Source of the DNA: Sphingobacterium sp. CZ-UAM
GTDB lineage: Bacteria; Bacteroidota; Bacteroidia; Sphingobacteriales; Sphingobacteriaceae
Direction: 5' to 3'
DNA length: 64,000 nucleotides
Assembly: GCF_002000245.1 (NCBI RefSeq)
Contig: NZ_MTCM01000002.1
Location: 62,001-126,000, forward strand
Shown: positions 1 to 8,295 of the stretch, in pieces
Position numbering within the stretch: the stretch's first letter is position 1
Layout: the number at the start of each line of letters is the position of its first letter
Notes under the pieces: generated by a model
Database searches by the model: none
What the model was told of the DNA's origin: nothing
What the model saw: the letters and a program-made list of their open reading frames with translations, nothing else
Position numbers and translations under genes: made by a program

Positions 1-982
1 AGAAAACAGCTTTACCCTTTTTCGCCTTCTGCACGGCATTGTAGCTATCTGGCGAGATATTATACCATGTTTTTCCTTTGTCCGCTGACAGATCTGTTCC
101 TGATGTTCCGGTACAGATAAGTTGTTTGTTCGAGAGATAGATAACAGCCGATTTAAAACCCGATACTGGCTGATGGGAAGCTTGCCAAGTTTTACCACCA
201 TCATTGCTCAAAAAGCAGGCTTTATCCTTATTTTTATCATTTCGGTAATCCCCACCAACGACAATCCCCGATTTAGGCGAACTGAATGCAATGGAAAAAG
301 GGCCAGTGCTATTTTGCCCCTGCGTAATGGGACATCTGTAACGCTGCCAGGTATCTCCCTGATCTTTGCTCGTGTAGATATTGGAAACCGTTCCGCCGGT
401 TGCGATCCAAAAGTCGCCCGTGGCAAGACTAAAGATGGAGGTACCACTGGCTGCAAAACCGGCCTCACCTTCGGCAATGGTATAGCTAAGGTTGGAGGAT
501 ATATCTTTCCAGGTCTGCCCAAAATCTGTTGTTTTTAAGAGGGGCATCTGTCCTTGGATAGCATCGCCGAAAGCGATACCCACACCTTTTGGTGTAAAAG
601 CAAAACCATCATAAAATATTTCGGGACGTGTATCTTTAAAAACCTCTTTCCAGCTTCTGCCCGCATCATTGGTTAGTAATATTAAGGCCGGGGAACCTGC
701 TGAAATAATCAGGGCCTGATTTTCATCGAAAGCCTCGATATCCCTAAAGTCTATCTTTTCGTAACCGATGGGATTGACCCACTGCCAATTTTTTCCAGCA
801 TCGGTACTCAAACCCACTGTACCGTTGTTTCCGCTGACCCATAGTGTCTGATCATCGACAACACTTAGTCCCCGATAACTGCTATTGCGTTCTTGATTCA
901 ACAGCCTAATTGTGTTTTTTTGTGCAGATAGACTTTCGATAAGAAAGACCTGGACGAGAAAGAAAAAAAATAGTGGTTTCAT
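1..982 (-). CDS. Secreted YCF48/BNR-repeat beta-propeller protein, 3' end outside window
   Basis: The frame is open from an ATG at 980-982 to the window edge, about 327 codons, so the C-terminus is missing. The N-terminus is a signal peptide (MKPLFFFFLVQVFLIESLSAQ-type start, cleaved near residue 20). At least six Asp-box-like repeats of the form S/T-x-D-x-G-x-x-W are visible: STDAGKNW, TNDAGRSW, TTDFGQTW, SKDQGDTW, SNDGGKTW and ADKGKTW. This pattern is that of YCF48/sialidase-like beta-propellers, which are common secreted proteins of unknown substrate in Bacteroidota, often annotated as oxidoreductase or photosystem-assembly-like. Nothing shows a catalytic activity. It is followed upstream by a repeat-rich spacer and is probably monocistronic here. 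Confidence 0.82.
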   Translation of the reverse strand, partial: MKPLFFFFLVQVFLIESLSAQKNTIRLLNQERNSSYRGLSVVDDQTLWVSGNNGTVGLSTDAGKNWQWVNPIGYEKIDFRDIEAFDENQALIISAGSPALILLTNDAGRSWKEVFKDTRPEIFYDGFAFTPKGVGIAFGDAIQGQMPLLKTTDFGQTWKDISSNLSYTIAEGEAGFAASGTSIFSLATGDFWIATGGTVSNIYTSKDQGDTWQRYRCPITQGQNSTGPFSIAFSSPKSGIVVGGDYRNDKNKDKACFLSNDGGKTWQASHQPVSGFKSAVIYLSNKQLICTGTSGTDLSADKGKTWYNISPDSYNAVQKAKKGKAVF

Positions 983-1000
983 GTGGTTATACTAGTTATT

Positions 1001-1190
1001 GCAATAAATTCAGTGTATAATGACGTTAAACTTAAATGTATTGTTGCGGGAGATCTGTTCGTATTACTGTGGTAAATTCATTTGCACTAAATGCAGTAAT
1101 ATAATTGCAGTAGATCTATTTACGTTAAATTCAATTGTACTTTTTGCTGTAAATCCATTCGCATTGTTACGGTAAATCTACGCATATTAT
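1001..1190. repeat. Degenerate tandem repeats, about 23-24 bp period
   Basis: Seven or so imperfect units with a core like GGTAAATCTATTCGCATTATTGC recur across this spacer. The TAAAT-type core begins near 1005, 1026, 1049, 1073, 1097, 1111, 1126, 1150 and 1173, mostly 21-24 bp apart, i.e. about two helical turns; the 1097-1126 copies are shortened. The array lies between the stop of the membrane-protein pair and the start of the BNR-repeat gene, both on the minus strand. No protein is encoded. Confidence 0.5.
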
Positions 1191-1660
1191 TTAGACAAAT
1201 CTACACTTCTGCGGGATGCTTTACGTCCTTTTTTCATTATCGTTTTCCTCAACAGGAGCAAGCCAACTGTCATTTTTCTTGGCGATTTAAAATAAGGGAT
1301 ACTCAATATGACGAGCAAGGATATACAGGCCGATGTCCCCAATGCGCCACCATATCCATTGAAAAACTTACTGGTATTGAGCAGGATGGTGGTGAATATA
1401 ACACCTGCCAAGGAAAGTCCAAAATAAGTAGACAGCTGTGTCTTGGATACCATACCGATAAAAGAAGCGCCGATAAATACGGCCGGAATATACTGAGTGA
1501 GATAGGTGGAGAGTAGATGGGGGAAGAAATATAGGAAAGCGGATACGATCAACGTTAGCAATGCAGAGGAGCGTACAGCGCCCTGTCTGTATTTTGTGTT
1601 TACATAATATGTCGCTGTACTTCCGATAATTCCGACAAGATATAGAATGAATGTTTCCAT
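1187..1660 (-). CDS. Small multi-pass membrane protein, partner B of a paralogous pair
   Basis: 157 residues with about five hydrophobic segments and a basic tail (KKGRKASRR). I do not recognise the family. Its middle (IPAVFIGASFIGM, then AGVIFT, then NGYGGALGT) aligns without gaps to the same region of the upstream gene (LPAAIYCGAFVGM, TAGVFTA, NGVGGKLGT), so the two proteins are paralogues. The ATG at 1660 lies one base beyond the upstream stop codon, implying one transcript and translational coupling. A heteromeric two-subunit transporter or channel is a reasonable guess, by analogy with other paired small membrane proteins, but the substrate is unknown. Confidence 0.7.
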   Translation of the reverse strand: METFILYLVGIIGSTATYYVNTKYRQGAVRSSALLTLIVSAFLYFFPHLLSTYLTQYIPAVFIGASFIGMVSKTQLSTYFGLSLAGVIFTTILLNTSKFFNGYGGALGTSACISLLVILSIPYFKSPRKMTVGLLLLRKTIMKKGRKASRRSVDLSK

Positions 1661-1661
1661 G

Positions 1662-2219
1662 TTATTTGAAAAGATAAAGTAGTAAATAGGTCAACGAAAC
1701 ACCGAGGAAAGCCAGTGTGCCCAATTTGCCACCGACACCATTCAGTAAGCTTTTTGAAATCACCAGAAAGACTGCGGTAAAGACACCCGCTGTCAATATA
1801 AAAGAAAAACCATGAGCGACCTGGGAACTTGACATACCCACAAACGCACCACAATAGATGGCTGCAGGAAGATGAGGGAGGTAACTTGACTTCTTATTGA
1901 TATTGGGGATAAATGAAGCTAATGTACCAGTCAGTGCAGCGCCCATGACAGGTCCGAGCCCAAAGATCTGATTGAAGTAATAGGAGATGATGGCACCTAC
2001 TGGCACCCATGCCGCTATTTTGATTGACTCATATTCATGGATGTGGTGGTGTATCGGCGATTTGAGGTAGCTATATAAGATAAATAAGGAAAGTAATCCG
2101 ATGAATGACAGTACAATATATGAGTTGGTATTTTCAACAAAAATGGCGACTAAAAAGAGCGCCTGGATAACAAATAATAAGCAAATACTTAAAATTCTAA
2201 ACTTCTGCCTGGCTTGCAT
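1662..2219 (-). CDS. Small multi-pass membrane protein, partner A of a paralogous pair
   Basis: 185 residues from the ATG at 2219 (a TTG three codons earlier at 2228 is possible but less likely). It has about six hydrophobic segments and a short His-rich cytosolic or periplasmic loop (SPIHHHIHEYES) near residue 60. The shared motifs GAxxGM, AGVF and NGxGGxLGT link it to the next gene. No known family was recognised. It sits downstream of the lacI-type regulator on the same strand; the spacer between them holds a decayed copy of the lacI 3' end, so read-through from lacI is possible but a functional link to xylose use is not shown. Confidence 0.7.
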   Translation of the reverse strand: MQARQKFRILSICLLFVIQALFLVAIFVENTNSYIVLSFIGLLSLFILYSYLKSPIHHHIHEYESIKIAAWVPVGAIISYYFNQIFGLGPVMGAALTGTLASFIPNINKKSSYLPHLPAAIYCGAFVGMSSSQVAHGFSFILTAGVFTAVFLVISKSLLNGVGGKLGTLAFLGVSLTYLLLYLFK

Positions 2220-2239
2220 TGATTTCAAATTTCGGCAAA

Positions 2240-2324
2240 GTTATCAATTATTTGTCTATTCCACAGGTAGATTTTCTTTTTATCAGGATTGAATCGCGTA
2301 TAAACTGTTGGATATCCTCATCAT
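2240..2324 (-). pseudogene. Decayed tandem copy of the lacI 3' end
   Basis: These 85 bases repeat 2325-2409, the last 75 or so coding bases of the neighbouring lacI gene plus its stop and following bases, with about 69 of 85 positions identical. In the matching frame it encodes EDIQQFIRDSILIKRKSTCG then IDK and a stop, against EDIEQVVLDPILVKRKSTCR then TDN and a stop in the intact gene. Both copies continue as TAATTGATAAC. Because 85 is not a multiple of three it is out of frame with the gene and lies after its stop. It looks like the last piece of a second LacI-family gene or of a segmental duplication. Confidence 0.75.
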
Positions 2325-2332
2325 GTTATCAA

Positions 2333-3355
2333 TTAGTTGTCTGTTCTACAGGTGGATTTTCTTTTTACCAGTATTGGATCGAGAACAACTTGTTCGATAT
2401 CTTCATAAGGATCCTTTTGTTTAACCATCTTCATAAAGAGTTTAGCACATTCCTCGCCCATTTTGTTGGCCTGTTGATCGATACTCGATAAAGTCGGTGT
2501 AATAAACGAAGAGAACGTCTGGTTCGCAAAGCCGATAACGCCTGTTGCTGGAATGTCAATCTGAGCAGCTTTGAGCGCCTGGATAATGCCCACAGCGGTA
2601 AAGTCGTCACCTCCAATGATCGCATCCGGTTGAACGGAAGATTGCAGGATCTGCTCGGTGCCTTTGATCCCTGCTTCAATAGAGAGTTCCCCGCGGACTA
2701 TAAGTTCATCCAGCTGTGGAAGACCTGCTTCTTTTAAGGCTGCTTCAAAACCGCTAAAACGATCCTGAAAGATAGCAATTTCTTTATTCGTGGTGATAAA
2801 ACCAATTTTTTTATATCCTTGTTCGATCAGATGTGTGGTTGCAAGGTAGCCCGCTTCAAAATCATTCAATTTAACTACAGGTGCTGCAATGTCCTGGTGG
2901 GTACGGTCAAAGATAATCAGACTTTTGCCTTGCTTGATGACTTCCTGGAAATGTGCTATTTGCTGGGTTTCCAAGGAAAGTGAGGCTATGATGCCGTCCA
3001 CCTGTGCTTCCAACAAAGTTTTGACTCCGTTTACTTCATCCGAATAGGATTCATTCGATTGATAAAGCAGTAAGCTATAGTTGTGCTTTTTTAATTCTTT
3101 TTCAATGCTGTGAACTGCTTCTGCAAAAAAATGGATTTGCATCGTTGGTACGATAACTCCAATGGTATTGGACCGGCCCGAAGAGAGTGAGGATGCAATT
3201 TTATTGACACTATAATTGAGTTCTTTTGCTTTGTCCAGGACCAACTGCCGTGTAGCCTCACTAATGGTGGGTATATTATTCAGGGCACGTGAAACCGTTG
3301 AAACCGTGATTCCAAGCGCCCGCGCAATATCATAAATCGTTGTTTTTCTTTTCAC
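2333..3355 (-). CDS. LacI-family transcriptional regulator, probable xylose-operon repressor
   Basis: 340 residues starting at a GTG (3353-3355); no in-frame ATG lies near. The N-terminal helix-turn-helix is textbook LacI (TIYDIARALGITVSTVSRAL, residues about 4-24, then the hinge helix), followed by a periplasmic-binding-protein-like sugar domain (IGVIVPTMQIHFFAEAVHSI, residues about 66 onward; IIFDR; GFITT; DAIIGGDDFTAVG). It is divergent from xylB with a perfect 14-bp palindrome between them, so it probably represses xylBA and the transporter until a pentose or derivative binds. The inducer is inferred from neighbours only. LacI-family regulators of this type also control other carbohydrate loci in Bacteroidota. 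Confidence 0.88.
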   Translation of the reverse strand: MKRKTTIYDIARALGITVSTVSRALNNIPTISEATRQLVLDKAKELNYSVNKIASSLSSGRSNTIGVIVPTMQIHFFAEAVHSIEKELKKHNYSLLLYQSNESYSDEVNGVKTLLEAQVDGIIASLSLETQQIAHFQEVIKQGKSLIIFDRTHQDIAAPVVKLNDFEAGYLATTHLIEQGYKKIGFITTNKEIAIFQDRFSGFEAALKEAGLPQLDELIVRGELSIEAGIKGTEQILQSSVQPDAIIGGDDFTAVGIIQALKAAQIDIPATGVIGFANQTFSSFITPTLSSIDQQANKMGEECAKLFMKMVKQKDPYEDIEQVVLDPILVKRKSTCRTDN

Positions 3356-3416
3356 ACCCCAAAGTAAATAATTTTATTGAATATTTTGGAAAATTCGGAA
3401 ACATATCCTACTTTTA

Positions 3417-3430
3417 TGCAACCGGTTGCA
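3417..3430. promoter_or_regulatory. LacI-type operator, perfect palindrome
   Basis: TGCAACCGGTTGCA is a perfect 14-bp palindrome with a central CG step, the hallmark of LacI/GalR-family operators. It is 46 bp upstream of the xylB start and about 60 bp from the divergent lacI start. A related half-site (TTGTTGCCGG) follows at 3435-3444. I could not place a convincing -33/-7 promoter for xylB. Confidence 0.75.
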
Positions 3431-3476
3431 ATTTTGTTGCCGGATATAATTTAAATAACCAGTTATACGATTAGGC

Positions 3477-4961
3477 ATGTATTTTTTAGGTATAGATATT
3501 GGTACTTCTTCGGTCAAGGTTTCCATTGTTGAAGCATCCTCCCAACGTAAGGTCTGTTCGGCGCAATATCCCGCTGAAGAGGCTCTTATTATTTCGCCGC
3601 AGCCCAATTGGGCGGAGCAGGATCCCCAGGACTGGTGGACCTATTTCAAACGGGCTTTATCCCAGGCAAACGCTTCGGGGCTTTATGATCCCAAGCAGAT
3701 TACGGCAATCGGTATAGCCTATCAGATGCATGGGCTTGTTGTTGTCGATCAGGAGCAACAGGTATTGCGCAATGCGATTATTTGGTGTGATAGCCGGGCT
3801 GTCGCATTGGGAAACAAAGCTTTTGAGGAGATTGGGAAGGAATTCAATTTAAAACATCACCTCAATTCACCGGGCAATTTTACCGCTTCCAAATTGGCGT
3901 GGGTCAAAGCCAATGAACCGGAAATCTATCAGAAAATCGATAAGATCATGCTTCCCGGGGATTTTATAGCCATGAAACTTTCAGGAACTATCAGCACCTC
4001 TATCTCGGCATTATCGGAGGGGGTATTCTGGGATTTTCAGCGCAATGAACTGTCTACGGCACTGATGGACTATTATGGTTTCGATACGGATTTAATACCG
4101 TCCATATTGCCCGTTTTTGCGGAACACGGTCAGATTAAGCCAACCGTAGCCGATGAATTGGGGCTATCACCGAAAGTAACAATCAACTATAAGGCCGGAG
4201 ATCAGCCGAATAATGCGCTTTCCCTGAATGTACTCCAACCGGGTGAAGTCGCTGCCACGGCGGGCACTTCGGGTGTTATCTATGGTGTGAGTGACCAGTT
4301 GATAGCGGATCGTGAGTCTCGTGTCAATACATTCGCCCATGTCAACTATGGGCCGGATGAGATCCGGACGGGTGTATTGCTCTGCATTAACGGTACTGGT
4401 ATTATGAACAGTTGGGGTCGGAAGCTTCTGGGAAAGGATTTGTCCTACGATCAGATAAATAGTATGGCCGCGACTTCGCCCATCGGTAGTAAAGGTTTAC
4501 AGGTTATCCCTTTTGGAAATGGTGCGGAGCGTATGTTAAATAATCAATTGGTGGGGGCATCGATAACATCAATCGACCTCAATAGACATGAATCTGCTGA
4601 TATCCTGCGAGCCATTCAGGAAGGAATCGCTTTTGCTTTTCGCTATGGACTGGATATTATGCGCGAAAATGGATTATTTCCTCAGATGATCCGTGCCGGC
4701 AATGCCAATCTATTTTTGAGCCCTGTATTTCGTGACTCGTTTGTGGGTGCGACTAATGTCCCTGTGGAAGTATATGATCATGATGGCAGTGTGGGCGCTG
4801 CTTTAGGTGCTGGAATCGGTAGTGGCTATTATGCCAGTTTCGTAGAGGCTTTTGACAGCTTAAAACCGGTTTATACTGTGGAACCTAAGGGGGTTGATCA
4901 GTATGAAGAAAATTATCAACAGTGGAGAGAAATTTTAGAAACAAAAATCAATACTAAATAA
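3477..4961 (+). CDS. xylB: Xylulokinase
   Basis: 494 residues, the usual length for FGGY-family xylulokinase (D-xylulose + ATP to D-xylulose 5-phosphate, cytoplasm). The N-terminal phosphate-binding loop [11 protein letters not shown] is at residues 4-14, the substrate region YQMHGLV at 82-88 with WCDSR at 103-107, and the catalytic aspartate is expected at D242 in [11 protein letters not shown]. The C-terminal FGGY half contains [14 protein letters not shown] and [13 protein letters not shown]. The ATG at 3477 is the natural start. It is the first gene of the xylose operon; xylA begins one base after its stop, so the pair is translationally coupled. Transcription is probably controlled by the palindrome at 3417-3430. 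Confidence 0.95.
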   Translation: MYFLGIDIGTSSVKVSIVEASSQRKVCSAQYPAEEALIISPQPNWAEQDPQDWWTYFKRALSQANASGLYDPKQITAIGIAYQMHGLVVVDQEQQVLRNAIIWCDSRAVALGNKAFEEIGKEFNLKHHLNSPGNFTASKLAWVKANEPEIYQKIDKIMLPGDFIAMKLSGTISTSISALSEGVFWDFQRNELSTALMDYYGFDTDLIPSILPVFAEHGQIKPTVADELGLSPKVTINYKAGDQPNNALSLNVLQPGEVAATAGTSGVIYGVSDQLIADRESRVNTFAHVNYGPDEIRTGVLLCINGTGIMNSWGRKLLGKDLSYDQINSMAATSPIGSKGLQVIPFGNGAERMLNNQLVGASITSIDLNRHESADILRAIQEGIAFAFRYGLDIMRENGLFPQMIRAGNANLFLSPVFRDSFVGATNVPVEVYDHDGSVGAALGAGIGSGYYASFVEAFDSLKPVYTVEPKGVDQYEENYQQWREILETKINTK

Positions 4962-4962
4962 A

Positions 4963-6291
4963 ATGAACATTATCAAAGAACAAAAGGAGTTTTTCAAAGG
5001 GATTGGACAGATCGAATTTGAAGGACAGGAAAGCAAAAATCCATTTGCTTTTCGTTATTACAATCCAAAACAAGTGGTTGCAGGTAAGACCATGGAAGAA
5101 TATTTTAAGTTCGCCTGTTCGTATTGGCATTCTTTCAATGGTGATGGATCTGATCCGTTCGGCGGGCCAACCCACAGATTTCCCTGGGATGAAAGCAGTG
5201 ACCCGATTACACGTGCAAAAGATAAGATGGATGCTGCTTTTGAGTTTATCAGCAAAATGAATATTCCCTACTACTGTTTTCATGATGTGGATTTGGTGGA
5301 TTACACGGATAATGTGCTGGAAAACGAAAAAAGACTGGCAACGATCGTGGACTATGCGAAAGAAAAACAGCAGGCGAGTGGTATCAAGCTTCTCTGGGGC
5401 ACAGCCAACCTCTTTAGCCACAGACGTTATATGAATGGCGCTGCGACGAATCCGGATTTTCAGGTATTGACGCATGGTGCTGCACAGGTGAAAGCAGCGT
5501 TGGATGCCACCATTGCGCTCGGTGGTGAAAACTACGTGTTCTGGGGTGGAAGGGAAGGTTATATGAGCCTGTTGAATACCAATATGAAGCGGGAACAGGA
5601 ACATCTTGCCCAGTTTCTACATTTAGCCAAGGATTATGCGCGTAAAAATGGGTTCAAAGGCACTTTCTTTATCGAGCCCAAACCATGTGAACCGACTAAA
5701 CATCAATATGACTATGATGCGGCCACCGTATTGGGATTTTTGAGACAGTATGACCTATTGGACGATTTCAAACTCAATCTTGAAGTGAATCATGCAACCT
5801 TAGCAGGGCATACCTTCCAACACGAATTGCAGGTTGCTATTGATGCCGGAAAACTGGGATCCATTGACGCCAATCGCGGTGATTATCAAAATGGCTGGGA
5901 TACTGACCAATTTCCCAATGATATCAATGAACTGACCGAATCGATGTTGATCATTTTAGAAGGGGGGGGCTTCCAGGGCGGTGGTGTTAATTTTGATGCC
6001 AAAATTCGTCGCAACTCGACTGATCCTCAGGATTTATTCTACGCACATATCGGCGGAATGGATCTTTTCGCACGGGCTTTGCTTACGGCAGAACGTATCT
6101 TGCAAGATGGTGAATACCGTAAAATAAGAACCGACCGTTATGCATCCTTCGATAGTGGTCATGGGGCTTCTTTTGAGCAGGGTAAGCTGACACTGGAATA
6201 TTTGAGAGATTTAGCGGTAGAATCTGGTGAACCACAAACGATCAGCGGAAGGCAAGAGTATTTAGAAAATTTGATCAATAGATATATATAG
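4963..6291 (+). CDS. xylA: Xylose isomerase
   Basis: 442 residues, the long class II type of xylose isomerase converting D-xylose to D-xylulose. Family signatures are all present: CFHDVDLVD with the catalytic His107, VFWGGREGY at 192-200, [13 protein letters not shown] with the metal ligand E238, [13 protein letters not shown] at 276-288, and [17 protein letters not shown] from 302, which supplies further metal ligands. The gene follows xylB with a one-base gap and precedes the symporter by 52 bp, so xylulose made here is phosphorylated by the upstream kinase and feeds the pentose phosphate pathway. Confidence 0.97.
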   Translation: MNIIKEQKEFFKGIGQIEFEGQESKNPFAFRYYNPKQVVAGKTMEEYFKFACSYWHSFNGDGSDPFGGPTHRFPWDESSDPITRAKDKMDAAFEFISKMNIPYYCFHDVDLVDYTDNVLENEKRLATIVDYAKEKQQASGIKLLWGTANLFSHRRYMNGAATNPDFQVLTHGAAQVKAALDATIALGGENYVFWGGREGYMSLLNTNMKREQEHLAQFLHLAKDYARKNGFKGTFFIEPKPCEPTKHQYDYDAATVLGFLRQYDLLDDFKLNLEVNHATLAGHTFQHELQVAIDAGKLGSIDANRGDYQNGWDTDQFPNDINELTESMLIILEGGGFQGGGVNFDAKIRRNSTDPQDLFYAHIGGMDLFARALLTAERILQDGEYRKIRTDRYASFDSGHGASFEQGKLTLEYLRDLAVESGEPQTISGRQEYLENLINRYI

Positions 6292-6343
6292 TTAATCAAA
6301 ATATTTATATATTAGGCGATCAAATTAAACCAATTACCAATAC

Positions 6344-8020
6344 ATGAATAATTATTTAAGTACAAAAGATTACATCGTTTTCCTGATATACTTTGTCATT
6401 GTTGCAGGTTACGGATTATGGGTGTATTATCGCAAAAAGTCTGAGTCTGTAGGCTCCAAGGATTATTTCCTTGCCGAAGGATCGTTGACCTGGTGGGCGA
6501 TTGGAGCCTCCCTGATTGCATCCAATATTTCTGCGGAACAATTTATCGGCATGAGTGGGTCGGGCTTCAAAATGGGACTTGCCATTGCCACGTACGAGTG
6601 GATGGCAGCAATTACCCTGATTGTTGTAGCGGTGTTTTTTATACCGGTATACCTCAAGAATAAGATCTTTACAATGCCGCAGTTTCTGCACAAGCGGTAT
6701 AATGGTACTGTAGCCATGATTATGGCAGTCTTTTGGTTACTATTGTATGTGGTTGTCAATCTGACTTCGATTCTTTACTTGGGCGCTATTGCGGTGAGCA
6801 GCATTTCCGGAATAAGTCTGGAAGCTTGTATGTATGCTATTGCCATTTTTGCTGTTATCATCACATTGGGAGGTATGAAGGTGATCGGATATACGGATAT
6901 TATTCAAGTATTCTTTTTGGTATTGGGTGGTTTGGCAACAACCTATCTGGCATTAAACCTTGTTTCCGAACACTATGGTGGTTCAGGTATCTTGCAGGGC
7001 TATCAATTGATGACCGAAAAGGCTTCCGACCACTTCCATATGGTTCTGGACCGTAAAAACGAGAATTACCTTGACTTACCGGGACTGACTGTTCTGATCG
7101 GTGGTATGTGGATTGTCAATCTGAACTACTGGGGCTGTAACCAATATATCACACAGCGGGCATTGGGCGCTGATTTGAAGACTGCACGTAACGGGATTTT
7201 GTTTGCCGCATTCTTGAAACTGTTGATGCCGATTATCGTCGTATTGCCTGGTATTGCCGCGTATGTTATGTGGAAAGATGGTTTATTTCAAAATGAAATG
7301 ATGCAACATGGCGAGGTCAATCCGGATCATGCTTACCCAGTCTTATTGAATCTATTACCTGCTGGTCTAAAAGGACTTTCATTTGCGGCGCTGACTGCTG
7401 CGGTAGTTGCCTCATTGGCAGGTAAAGCAAATAGTATTGCCACGATCTTCTCATTGGATATTTACAAAAAGGTATTTAATACGGATGCTTCCGACAAGAA
7501 GTTGGTTAATATAGGTAAGGTGACGGTTGTTGTTGCCATGATTTTGGCCGTGATCATCGCACCACATTTGGGAATCGACAAAAAGGGTGGATTTCAATAC
7601 ATCCAGGAGTATACCGGATTTGTATCGCCGGGTATTTTTGCCATGTTTATCTTGGGATTTTTCTGGAAAAAAACAACATCAAATGCGGCATTATTTGCGA
7701 CGATAGGTGGATTTATTCTATCCATTATCTTCAAAAAATTACCGGATTGGGCAGATCTTTCTTTCTTGGCTTCGACCGGTTTCTCTATCCCAAATCCGAC
7801 AACGGGAATTTACGAAATTCCGTTTTTGGACCGGATGGGTTTTGTCTTTGCAATCTGTATCATCGGTATGATCATTATCAGTTTGATTGACAACAAACGT
7901 GGGGTAGTACCAGCCGGCCTGGAAGTAGATACAACCATGTTTAAACCACATAAAGCATTCTTGATCGGTACATTGATTGTTGCTTTATTAGTGACAGCAT
8001 TATATTCCATTTATTGGTAA
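6344..8020 (+). CDS. Sodium/solute symporter (SSS family), probable xylose importer
   Basis: 558 residues with about 14 hydrophobic segments. The N-terminal half carries family features of the vSGLT/SGLT group: YFLAEGSLTWWAIGASLIASNISAEQFIGMSG (residues about 44-75) and, in the middle, GGMWIVNLNYWGCNQYITQRALGA, the QYIxQR signature of sugar-transporting SSS members. The third gene of the xyl operon, it is 52 bp after xylA without a terminator between them, and a strong hairpin follows it. The substrate is inferred to be xylose from context; other members carry glucose, galactose or myo-inositol. Confidence 0.9.
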   Translation: MNNYLSTKDYIVFLIYFVIVAGYGLWVYYRKKSESVGSKDYFLAEGSLTWWAIGASLIASNISAEQFIGMSGSGFKMGLAIATYEWMAAITLIVVAVFFIPVYLKNKIFTMPQFLHKRYNGTVAMIMAVFWLLLYVVVNLTSILYLGAIAVSSISGISLEACMYAIAIFAVIITLGGMKVIGYTDIIQVFFLVLGGLATTYLALNLVSEHYGGSGILQGYQLMTEKASDHFHMVLDRKNENYLDLPGLTVLIGGMWIVNLNYWGCNQYITQRALGADLKTARNGILFAAFLKLLMPIIVVLPGIAAYVMWKDGLFQNEMMQHGEVNPDHAYPVLLNLLPAGLKGLSFAALTAAVVASLAGKANSIATIFSLDIYKKVFNTDASDKKLVNIGKVTVVVAMILAVIIAPHLGIDKKGGFQYIQEYTGFVSPGIFAMFILGFFWKKTTSNAALFATIGGFILSIIFKKLPDWADLSFLASTGFSIPNPTTGIYEIPFLDRMGFVFAICIIGMIIISLIDNKRGVVPAGLEVDTTMFKPHKAFLIGTLIVALLVTALYSIYW

Positions 8021-8045
8021 TCCGATCATCAAGCAGATCCAATAG

Positions 8046-8087
8046 CGTGCCCATAGCAACTCCGGTTGGTATGGGCACGTTGTTTTT
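8046..8087 (+). terminator. Rho-independent terminator of the xyl operon
   Basis: CGTGCCCATA (8046-8055) pairs perfectly with TATGGGCACG (8070-8079), loop of 14 nt, followed by TTGTTTTT. It lies 26 bp after the symporter stop. Confidence 0.85.
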
Positions 8088-8295
8088 GCGAGCTCTATTT
8101 CCCTTTAAATAGGTTGTATCTCCAGTTTAACCACTGGATCTGATGGATTTTTAAAAATTTGCTATCTTGTCTTCCATAAAAAATACATGTACTGCGATGC
8201 GCTAAGCCGGCCGATATCCCTGTTCAGCAAAAAGAGGGAGCCAAAAAAGAGGAAACCGAAAGGGGCGGACTTTGGGCACTATAACAATAATAAGG

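Noticed and set aside
1001..1190. CRISPR array
   Set aside because: Units are degenerate and contiguous with no unique spacers, and no cas gene is present.
4954..5604. 216-codon minus-strand frame antisense to xylA
   Set aside because: It lies wholly within xylA, whose motifs are beyond doubt; the translation has no domain pattern and is a shadow frame. The same holds for long antisense frames at 14232-14735 and 122-538.
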